This document shows positions 55,680 to 64,000 of a DNA stretch of 64,000 nucleotides, piece after piece; position 1 is the stretch's first letter; every line of letters starts with the position of its first letter. The notes under the pieces were generated by a model. It had not been told where the DNA came from, did no database searches, and saw only the letters and a list, made by a program, of their open reading frames with translations. This DNA is from Sulfuricurvum sp. (GTDB lineage Bacteria; Campylobacterota; Campylobacteria; Campylobacterales; Sulfurimonadaceae). Location: NCBI GenBank assembly GCA_028710885.1, contig JAQTTG010000004.1:62001-126000 (forward strand), read 5' to 3'. Made by a program: the position numbers and the translations under genes.

Positions 55680-55873
55680 TATTGCTCCTGATTTTTGATG
55701 ATTTGGATCTGCATCTGTGCATTTTGGAGCATGGTTTCGGCATTTTTAAGCTCTTTCATCCCCTCTTCATACGCTTTAACACTCTCATTCATCGGCAAAG
55801 CCGGATCCATTAATTTTTCCAGAATCGCTTTAGCGTTGGCAATTTTTGTTTCAAAACTCTCTTCATTATTCAT
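55679..55873 (-). CDS. xseB: Exodeoxyribonuclease VII small subunit
   Basis: 64 residues, the expected size. Two-helix coiled protein with FETKIANAKAILEKLMDPALPMNESVKAYEEGMKEL, where the pattern L-x-DP-x-LP-x-x-E-x-x-x-x-YE-x-G is the XseB signature. It partners XseA (not in the window) to degrade single-stranded DNA. It overlaps metX by 4 bases upstream and the nitrilase-like gene by 1 base. Confidence 0.9.
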   Translation of the reverse strand: MNNEESFETKIANAKAILEKLMDPALPMNESVKAYEEGMKELKNAETMLQNAQMQIQIIKNQEQ

Positions 55874-56967
55874 AGTGCACTCCGAACGTAATTCTCTATT
55901 TTATCAATTTCTACCAAAAAGGCATCATGACCGTAATCGCTTGCAACTTCGAGATAATTGCTGTTTGTTTTCCCTATCTCTTTCATCGTTCTATGGATCG
56001 ATTCCATCTCACTTGGCAAGAAAAGGAAATCTTTTTCAAAACTGATCAGATAGAGTTCCGCATTGATTTTTGAGAGCGCATCTTCCATCGAATCAAACCC
56101 TCGTGAGAGATCGTAGATGTTAATCGCTTTGGTGATATAGAGGTACGAAAGCGGATCAAACCATTTCGTAAAATTATAGCCATTGTACTCCAAATACGAT
56201 TCGATTTGAAACTTGCCAAAGAGCTCATACAAACCGTCATTTCGTTTGTATTCACGTCCGAATTTTCGCTCCATCGAATCAGGGGACAAAAAGCTGATAT
56301 GCCCAGCCATACGCCCTATTGCCATACCGCTGAGACCATTTTCACGGATCACTTCCGGATCATAGTAACCGTTTTTAAACTCAGGGTCTTTGAGGATCGC
56401 TTCTTGGGCTACTTTGTTAAATGCGATTGCCCACGGCTGTGTTGCGGCAGTTGTTGCCATCGCAATGATTTTTTTAGCAAAGTTGGGAAAAAAGACACCG
56501 AATGCCAACGCCTGCATCCCCCCCATCGATCCGCCGATAATTGCATGAACCTGATGTATGCCCAAACGATCAAATAAAATCCGTTGTGCTTTCACCATAT
56601 CCAAAATAGTCACAACCGGAAATTTGTAACGGTACGGTTCATTATAGGGATAACGCGGTGACATAGGCCCCGTACTACCGAAGCAGCTTCCGATGACGTT
56701 GGTACAGATCACGAAAAATTTGTCGGTGTCGACCGCTTTTCCCTGACCTATGAGTCCGTCCCACCAGCCGCTTTTATTATCTCCCTCATACGTCCCTGCA
56801 GCATGATGCGATCCGGTAAGGGCATGACAAATTACTATGACATTATCTTTCGCTTCATTAAGCTCCCCGTACGTCTCATAGATAATATCGTAAGGTTCCA
56901 AGATACGTCCGCTCTCCAAATAGAGCGGATTGGTAAAATGTTCACTGGCGGTTTGAAGGTTTAACAT
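55870..56967 (-). CDS. metX: Homoserine O-acetyltransferase
   Basis: 365 residues, alpha/beta hydrolase fold. The oxyanion part VIVICHALTGSHHAAG is near 45, the nucleophile Ser in HAIIGGSMGGMQAL near 145, the Asp in the late SFEKDFLFLP, and the His in ASDYGHDAFLVE near 345. It acetylates homoserine for methionine synthesis by direct sulfhydrylation. It lies 10 bp after metY. Succinyl specificity cannot be excluded by eye, but the neighbour fits the acetyl route. Confidence 0.94.
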   Translation of the reverse strand: MLNLQTASEHFTNPLYLESGRILEPYDIIYETYGELNEAKDNVIVICHALTGSHHAAGTYEGDNKSGWWDGLIGQGKAVDTDKFFVICTNVIGSCFGSTGPMSPRYPYNEPYRYKFPVVTILDMVKAQRILFDRLGIHQVHAIIGGSMGGMQALAFGVFFPNFAKKIIAMATTAATQPWAIAFNKVAQEAILKDPEFKNGYYDPEVIRENGLSGMAIGRMAGHISFLSPDSMERKFGREYKRNDGLYELFGKFQIESYLEYNGYNFTKWFDPLSYLYITKAINIYDLSRGFDSMEDALSKINAELYLISFEKDFLFLPSEMESIHRTMKEIGKTNSNYLEVASDYGHDAFLVEIDKIENYVRSAL

Positions 56968-56977
56968 AAAGCCCTTT

Positions 56978-58243
56978 TTATGCGTTTAACGCTGCTTTTA
57001 GATCATTGATCAGATCTTCGGATGCTTCTAATCCGATACTCAGGCGGATTAATCCTGAAGGGACACCGCATGCAATCAACTCTTCATTAGAGAGTTGCTG
57101 ATGGGTTGTCGATGCCGGATGGGTAATAATCGATTTTGAGTCCCCAATGTTCACGACAAGAGAGAACAGTTTCGTTGCATCAACGATTTTTTTCGCCACT
57201 TCAAAACTCTCTACTTCAAAACTAAGCAATCCGCTTGACATACCGTTTTGGAAATAACGTTGCGCGTTCGCGTAATTGCTGTTGCTTTTGAGCCCCGGAT
57301 AGTTCACTTTTTTCACGTTAGGATGAGACTCTAAAAACTCCGCAACGGCTTGTGCATTGCGTGAATGTTCTCTCATACGTAGGCTAAGAGTTTCGATCCC
57401 CTGAATAAAGAGCCATGAGTTAAACGGCGATACAACCGCGCCTAAATCCCGTAATAATGACAAACGTGCTCGCAAACAAAAAAGTGGTAATGGCACATCC
57501 ACATACACCAAACCGTGATAACTCTCATCGGCTTCATTAAACTGCGGATAGCGAGCGTTTCCTTTGATAAAATCGACCAATCCTTGACGCTCTACCATGA
57601 TCCCGCCGATTGCAAGACCTTGCCCCGTCGTGTATTTACTCGCACTGTGAACAACGACATCGACACCATGTTCAAGCGGTCGGCATAGAACCGGAGTCGC
57701 TACCGTATTATCGACGATAGTGAGAATCCCATGTTTTTTGGCGATTGCCGTGATCGCTGCAATATCGGCAACATCGATACTCGGATTGGTCAATGTTTCA
57801 AAAAAGATCGCTTTGGTTTTATCATCCACCAATGCTTCGATCTCGCTTGGGTTTTGGACATCAAAATAACGAGCTTGAATCCCGAAACGTTTTAGCGTAA
57901 AAGATGCTTGGGTCAATGTTCCGCCATAAAGCTGTTTAGCGCAGATGATATTGTCTCCAGCTTCTGCCGTATTGGCAATCGCGTAAAAAATAGCCGCCAT
58001 ACCGCTAGAGGTTGCCAAGCCTGCTGCTCCACCTTCCAACGCTGCAAAACGCTTCTCGAATACATCGGTGGTCGGATTGTTCAAACGGGTATAAATGTTA
58101 CCCAGTTCTTTGAGGGCAAACAGATTTGCCGCATGTTCGACATCCCGAAACTCGTATGCCGTCGTTTGATAAATAGGAACTGCCATCGTACTTTGGGTAT
58201 CTTTATCGTATCCCGCGTGTAACGCTTCGGTTTGAAGTTGCAT
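56978..58243 (-). CDS. metY: O-acetylhomoserine aminocarboxypropyltransferase (sulfhydrylase)
   Basis: 421 residues from the ATG at 58243, which has AAAGG six bases upstream; an ATG two codons earlier sits too close to it. Cys/Met PLP fold with TRLNNPTTDVFEKR, GLATSSGMAAIFY and the PLP lysine in VVHSASKYTTGQGLAIGG near 205-222. The C-terminal THPASTTHQQLS is typical. It makes homocysteine from O-acetylhomoserine and sulfide. With metX it forms a direct-sulfhydrylation pair suited to a sulfide-rich life. Confidence 0.94.
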   Translation of the reverse strand: MQLQTEALHAGYDKDTQSTMAVPIYQTTAYEFRDVEHAANLFALKELGNIYTRLNNPTTDVFEKRFAALEGGAAGLATSSGMAAIFYAIANTAEAGDNIICAKQLYGGTLTQASFTLKRFGIQARYFDVQNPSEIEALVDDKTKAIFFETLTNPSIDVADIAAITAIAKKHGILTIVDNTVATPVLCRPLEHGVDVVVHSASKYTTGQGLAIGGIMVERQGLVDFIKGNARYPQFNEADESYHGLVYVDVPLPLFCLRARLSLLRDLGAVVSPFNSWLFIQGIETLSLRMREHSRNAQAVAEFLESHPNVKKVNYPGLKSNSNYANAQRYFQNGMSSGLLSFEVESFEVAKKIVDATKLFSLVVNIGDSKSIITHPASTTHQQLSNEELIACGVPSGLIRLSIGLEASEDLINDLKAALNA

Positions 58244-58305
58244 GTTCATCCTTTAGGTTGTTTTGCGCAATTGTATCAGCATAGAGTCCATTTTCCCATG
58301 TTTCC

Positions 58306-58327
58306 CCAATGGCTTAATGGCCATTGG
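58306..58327. repeat. Inverted repeat between guaB and metY
   Basis: CCAATGGC-ttaatg-GCCATTGG, perfect 8-base arms, 15 bases after the guaB stop in the direction of reading. There is no T-tract. It could be a weak terminator for guaB or an operator for metY. Confidence 0.4.
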
Positions 58328-58342
58328 ATTAATAAGGATTAT

Positions 58343-59791
<1,449 letters not shown>

Positions 59792-61132
59792 TTATCCTTT
59801 TAGTGTGGTTTCGAGGCTCAATGCCCCGTTAAAGAGTGTTTGCTCCGCATAGGGAGCGGCTATAAGTTGTAGTCCGACCGGCATACCGTTTGACGCGGTA
59901 TCCACCGGGATCGAAATCGCCGGAAGTCCCGCCAAATTGACCGAAATGGTATAAATATCGCTCAAATACATCTCCAGCGGATCGCTCAGAACACCAAATT
60001 CGTAGGCTGTACGAGGTGCAACCGGAGTCAAAATAAGATCAACCTCTTCGAAAATCTTATTATACTCCTCTTGGATCAATGAACGTACTTTTTGTGCTTT
60101 GACATAATAGGCATCATAATACCCCGATGAGAGGACAAAATTTCCGAGCATAATACGACGTTGAACTTCAGCACCGAAACCTTTGGAACGGGTTTGCAAA
60201 AACGTATCTTTGAGATTATCCCCTTCTACGCGGTTACCATAGCGAATACCGTCATAGCGGGCAAGATTTGTTGTCGCTTCCGCTGTTGCGGTGATGTAAT
60301 AGGCTGAAATGTCGTATTTCGGATCCATCAACGATTTTTCGACGATGGTATGTCCAGCGTTTTTAAGGGCTTCTACCGCTTTGTCATACGCTTTGCGGAC
60401 ATCTTCGGAAGCGTCTTTGACGTAGTCAGGAACAATAGCGATTGTAAGTTTGGCGTTAGAATCGAGTTTATCACTCACACTGCCGTCGTTACGCTCAGCC
60501 GAAGTGGAATCTTTTGGATCATACCCTTGGATGATATCGTACAAAATCGCCGCATCTTCGACGTTTTGGGTCATCGGTCCAATCTGATCGAGCGAACTTG
60601 CATAGGCGCCCAATCCGTAGCGGCTCACACGGCCATACGTCGGTTTCATCCCGACGATTCCGCAAAATGCCGCCGGCTGACGGATCGATCCGCCGGTATC
60701 ACTGCCCAGTGCCGCTACCGCAAGCCCCGCCGCTACCGCTGCCGCCGAACCGCCTGAACTTCCTCCCGGAACACAGTTGTGGTTGAGAGGGTTAAGTGTT
60801 TTACCGTAACAGCTGCTTTCGGTCGTAGAACCCATCGCAAACTCATCCATATTGGTACGACCAAACGGTGACATACCGTTTGCCAAAAGTTTTTCAATAA
60901 CCGTTGCATTATAGGGAGCAATGTACCCCTTGAGGATATTAGAACCAGACGTGACCGACCATCCGGTAACTTGGATGTTATCTTTGATCGCGATTGGGAT
61001 CCCCTCACCGATGTTGAGCACGTCGATGTATGCATTGAGTTCAGGATTGGCGGAGATTTTGGCTTTTAACTCTTCTTTGAGTGATACCAGTTCTTCTTTT
61101 GAGAGCTTAAGCGCCTCTTTGAGTGTGATCAT
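59792..61132 (-). CDS. gatA: Asp-tRNA(Asn)/Glu-tRNA(Gln) amidotransferase subunit A
   Basis: 446 residues, amidase signature family. The Ser-cisSer-Lys triad: lysine in [12 protein letters not shown] near 52 (variant IPIAIKDN), the serines in [17 protein letters not shown] near 127-140 and [16 protein letters not shown] near 148. It hydrolyses glutamine and passes ammonia to GatB. gatB lies elsewhere in this window. It overlaps the 41-residue membrane gene by 4 bases. Confidence 0.97.
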   Translation of the reverse strand: MITLKEALKLSKEELVSLKEELKAKISANPELNAYIDVLNIGEGIPIAIKDNIQVTGWSVTSGSNILKGYIAPYNATVIEKLLANGMSPFGRTNMDEFAMGSTTESSCYGKTLNPLNHNCVPGGSSGGSAAAVAAGLAVAALGSDTGGSIRQPAAFCGIVGMKPTYGRVSRYGLGAYASSLDQIGPMTQNVEDAAILYDIIQGYDPKDSTSAERNDGSVSDKLDSNAKLTIAIVPDYVKDASEDVRKAYDKAVEALKNAGHTIVEKSLMDPKYDISAYYITATAEATTNLARYDGIRYGNRVEGDNLKDTFLQTRSKGFGAEVQRRIMLGNFVLSSGYYDAYYVKAQKVRSLIQEEYNKIFEEVDLILTPVAPRTAYEFGVLSDPLEMYLSDIYTISVNLAGLPAISIPVDTASNGMPVGLQLIAAPYAEQTLFNGALSLETTLKG

Positions 61133-61254
61133 ACACTCTCCTTTCTACGTTTTGCTTGTTTAACCATCATAATACCCAAGGCGATAACGATAAAAATAAC
61201 TCCGACCGTTTCAGCAACAAAACCGAGTGGAACGGGTTGTGCGACATCGATCAT
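61129..61254 (-). CDS. 41-residue single-pass membrane protein between ileS and gatA
   Basis: ATG at 61254-61252 shares one base with the ileS stop (TAATG). The stop TGA at 61129-61131 overlaps the gatA ATG (ATGA). The peptide has a short polar start (MIDVAQPVP), one helix at about 11-31 ([20 protein letters not shown]) and a basic end ([10 protein letters not shown]), so it sits with its C-terminus in the cytoplasm. No family recognised. The tight coupling on both sides and the clean helix argue for a real gene. Confidence 0.7.
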   Translation of the reverse strand: MIDVAQPVPLGFVAETVGVIFIVIALGIMMVKQAKRRKESV

Positions 61255-64000
61255 TATGCTACTACCTGCGCACAACGAGGGCATAATGTCTCTTCATCTT
61301 CGCTGTGATATTTCCAACAGCGAGGGCATTTGGCTTTGGAAGCAAGCGCGATATTAAACTGCTCTCCCTCGATCTCAAATGTCCCTAAAATATCTTTGAG
61401 TTCACAGGCACACCATTTTGAGATAACCAAATACTCTTCGATGTCCGCTTTCTTCATCGATTTCGCAACCGTTGATGTTGTAGAGATAACGAGTTCAAGG
61501 GTATTTTTGATCACTTTCTCTTTTTTCAATCCGTCCACGATCTCATTGAACTTTTCACGGATCATTTTCATCGTTGCTTCATCCCAAGTACTCTCAAGCG
61601 GATCAATAGTAGCATAGACGACGTCAAAAATATCGGTTGCAGACCCTTTAATCACAGACGGAGCGTTTTCGAAAATCTCATCGGCAGTGTACGTCAAAAT
61701 CGGAGCGATCAGTCCGAGCATAGAGCGGGCAATGATCGCCATCGCACTTTGCGTCGAACGGCGTTCCGCCGAGCTTGCACCCTCACAATACATACGATCT
61801 TTGGTAATATCGATATAAACCCCGCTAAGCTCATTAACGATGAAATAGTTTAAGGCGCTCATGCCGTGGACGAAGTTGTATTCACCGAACAGACGGTGTG
61901 TTTCATCAAACACCTCTTTGGCCTTGGCAACGATCCATTTATCGATCTCACCCATCTCTGAGTAAGGGACAACCGCTTCCAAACCATCGAGATTCGCGAG
62001 CATAATACGGAAAGTATTACGCAGTTTGCGGTATTGATCAGCCGTTTGTTTGAGAATATTATCCGAGATTTTCAAATCTCCCTGATAATCGCTCATAGCC
62101 ACCCATAGACGTAATATCTCACTTCCATACTCTTTGAGTACTTTCTCAGGGGCGACGACGTTCCCTTTGGACTTGGACATCTTCTCACCCTTCTCATCAA
62201 CGGTGAATCCGTGAGTGAGGAGCGCTTTATACGGAGCGATATGCTCTACCGCCGTACTTAAAAAGAGGGAGGATTGGAACCATCCGCGATGCTGGTCAGA
62301 ACCCTCGATGTACAAATCGGCCGGATAGGTCCCTGCATCATAGTTGCGTGATTTCAGTACCGCATTCCACGTCGAACCGCTGTCGAACCATACATCGAGA
62401 ATATCGGAGACTTTTTCAAGTTCATCGGCTTTGTGCCCTGATCCCGGATAGAGAAGCTCTTCGATACTCATCGAGTACCACGCATCCGAGCTGTGCATCT
62501 CGAAAATCATCGCGATATAGTTGAGAACTTTCTCATCCAAAATCACTTCACCCGTTGCTTTAACACGGAAGAATGCGATTGGAACACCCCAATCACGCTG
62601 ACGAGAGATACACCAATCGGGACGATTTTCGACCATCGAGCCCAAACGGTTGCGTCCGGTTTCGGGATAAAACGCCGTTTTTGCGACTTCGGCTTGAGCA
62701 ATCTCGCGAAGTGTTTTGGTTTCTCCCTCAGGGGTACCGTCCACACTGATAAACCACTGCTTCGTTGCACGATAAATGAGTGGCGTATGGCTTCTCCAGC
62801 AGTGCGGGTAGGAGTGACGAAATTTGCTCACTTTGAGTGCTTTATCCCCCAATAGAGAGATAATCGGCTCATTCGCTTTGAAAATGTGCATCCCCACAAA
62901 CGCTTCCGCATCGGGGAGTAGGTTTTCGCGAACAACCGTGTTATCGTAACATCCTGTCTCATCGACCGGCATAACGACTTCGAGATTGTAACGAAGACCG
63001 ATACGGTAGTCATCTTCCCCATGTCCCGGTGCAGTATGGACACATCCTGAGCCGTTCTCCATCAAAACATGCTCACCAAGAACCAAATGAGACCCGCGAC
63101 CGTTCAGAGGGTTGATCGCATAAAGATTTTCAAATTTTTTCGCTTCAATTTTTTGTACGACGGTTCCGGTAAACACACCCTCTTCAATAAGAGCATTGAA
63201 GCGTTTTTCCGCGACAATATACCCATCCGAAGTTCGTACGTAAACTTCATCTGGATTAAGTGAGATTCCCGTATTTGCAGGTAAAGTCCACGGAGTTGTG
63301 GTCCAGATTACGATTGCAGCATTTCCCTCGATTCCGGCACGTACTTTTGCTTCATCGCTCAGTTCAAACGCGACATAGATCGAGTAGTCCTCTTTGTCTT
63401 CGTATTCGACTTCCGCTTCAGCCAGTGCCGTACGTTCTGCCCAACTCCAATACACCGGCTTAGAACGCTCAATCAACAACCCTTTTTTAGCAACCGAGCA
63501 AAGGGTACGGTAGATGTTCGCTTCAAATTTGGAATCCATCGTCAAGTACGGGTTGTTCCAATCGGCAACGATACCCAATTTTTTAAACTCTTCGCGCTGA
63601 ATGTCAACAAACTCACGTGCATGATCGCGACACATTTGGCGCACTTCTGCGGTGCTTAAAGCCTCTTTTTTCTGTTTTCCGCCCAGTTTTTTCTCGACTT
63701 GCTGCTCAATCGGCAATCCGTGACAATCCCAGCCAGGGGTAAAACGTACCGATTTACCGTTAAAATAGTGGTATTTGACAATAATATCTTTGAGAACTTT
63801 ATTGAGAGCATGACCGATATGGGTATGACCGTTGGCGTACGGAGGGCCATCGTGCAACGTAAAGCTTTGTGCACCTGCTCGCGCAGCTTTCATACGGCCG
63901 TAAACATCTTTGGCAATCCATGCCGCATAACGCTCAGGCTCATTTTGAACCAAGTTCCCTCGCATCGGAAATTCGGTCTGAGGGAGAAGAAGAGTCTCTT
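61254..64000 (-). CDS. ileS: Isoleucyl-tRNA synthetase, N-terminus cut by window edge
   Basis: About 915 residues visible. The frame runs on past an internal Met to the edge (ETLLLPQTEFPMRGN), so the true start lies just outside. Class I motifs are DGPPYANGHTHIGHAL and GEKMSKSKGNVV. The CP1 editing domain carries WTTTPWTLPANTGISL, and the C-terminus has the zinc pairs CPRCWKYH and CPRCAQ. It charges tRNA-Ile and edits valine. It is upstream of and coupled to the small membrane gene, then gatA and guaB. Confidence 0.97.
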   Translation of the reverse strand, partial: ETLLLPQTEFPMRGNLVQNEPERYAAWIAKDVYGRMKAARAGAQSFTLHDGPPYANGHTHIGHALNKVLKDIIVKYHYFNGKSVRFTPGWDCHGLPIEQQVEKKLGGKQKKEALSTAEVRQMCRDHAREFVDIQREEFKKLGIVADWNNPYLTMDSKFEANIYRTLCSVAKKGLLIERSKPVYWSWAERTALAEAEVEYEDKEDYSIYVAFELSDEAKVRAGIEGNAAIVIWTTTPWTLPANTGISLNPDEVYVRTSDGYIVAEKRFNALIEEGVFTGTVVQKIEAKKFENLYAINPLNGRGSHLVLGEHVLMENGSGCVHTAPGHGEDDYRIGLRYNLEVVMPVDETGCYDNTVVRENLLPDAEAFVGMHIFKANEPIISLLGDKALKVSKFRHSYPHCWRSHTPLIYRATKQWFISVDGTPEGETKTLREIAQAEVAKTAFYPETGRNRLGSMVENRPDWCISRQRDWGVPIAFFRVKATGEVILDEKVLNYIAMIFEMHSSDAWYSMSIEELLYPGSGHKADELEKVSDILDVWFDSGSTWNAVLKSRNYDAGTYPADLYIEGSDQHRGWFQSSLFLSTAVEHIAPYKALLTHGFTVDEKGEKMSKSKGNVVAPEKVLKEYGSEILRLWVAMSDYQGDLKISDNILKQTADQYRKLRNTFRIMLANLDGLEAVVPYSEMGEIDKWIVAKAKEVFDETHRLFGEYNFVHGMSALNYFIVNELSGVYIDITKDRMYCEGASSAERRSTQSAMAIIARSMLGLIAPILTYTADEIFENAPSVIKGSATDIFDVVYATIDPLESTWDEATMKMIREKFNEIVDGLKKEKVIKNTLELVISTTSTVAKSMKKADIEEYLVISKWCACELKDILGTFEIEGEQFNIALASKAKCPRCWKYHSEDEETLCPRCAQVVA

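Noticed and set aside
58250-58342. Gap ahead of metY examined for a SAM-type riboswitch
   Set aside because: Too short and without the required multi-helix layout; only the 22-base inverted repeat is present.

Overview
The window reads as a chromosomal segment of a Campylobacterota (Epsilonproteobacteria) member. The evidence is the ppiD-ftsA-ftsZ order, a stand-alone atpB, the metY-metX-xseB run, many orphan signalling proteins, AT-leaning codon use and densely overlapping genes. Protein flavour suggests a Sulfuricurvum/Sulfurimonas-like free-living lineage; that is inference, not a database result. No rRNA, tRNA, CRISPR array, transposase or integrase was seen.

Layout. 1-4.8 kb: start of bioA (leftward, cut by the edge), then ppiD, ftsA, ftsZ and a J-domain protein. 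4.8-8.3 kb (leftward): small membrane protein, M48 protease, prmC, DUF4149-like membrane protein and an MlaF-type ATPase. 8.4-15.2 kb: a TonB-dependent receptor, a 50-residue Cys protein and a MacAB-TolC-like exporter with separate ATPase and permease. 15.2-19.2 kb: an unrecognised protein, a zinc-ribbon MscL, and a porin/periplasmic-binding/HD-GYP operon. 19.4-29.5 kb: ABC-F ATPase, small unknowns, gpsA, two K+-channel/TrkA proteins, gatB, a ThiE-like protein, atpB and a cytochrome c. 29.6-33.4 kb: ribF, tlyA and a GAF-PAS-GGDEF-EAL protein. 33.5-44 kb: an NDH-2-like oxidoreductase overlapping ligA tail to tail, then a variable patch (Sel1 protein, toxin-antitoxin pair, HNH protein) inserted behind mutS2, followed upstream by mutS2, murC, a hypothetical gene and an aminotransferase. 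44-51.1 kb: polysaccharide deacetylase and a MarR-controlled RND efflux operon. 51.1-52.2 kb: an Ala-rich lipoprotein and a lipoprotein cytochrome c. 52.2-64 kb (leftward): ileS (cut by the edge), a 41-residue membrane protein, gatA, guaB, metY, metX, xseB, a nitrilase-like pseudoenzyme, a 7TMR-DISM histidine kinase and a ThiF/MoeB-like protein.

Most notable point. The 3' end of mutS2 is present three times in the same orientation: intact at 38811, as a 60-base vestige at 37664 and as a shorter vestige at 36648. The vestiges delimit two roughly 1-kb gene cassettes (HNH + toxin-antitoxin; Sel1). Eight of the nine differences between the intact tail and the first vestige are synonymous wobble changes. 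That vestige therefore diverged as a working mutS2 end before it was displaced. The simplest reading is serial, co-directional insertion of small cassettes at the mutS2 3' end, each bringing or regenerating a mutS2 tail, with no recombinase gene visible in the window.
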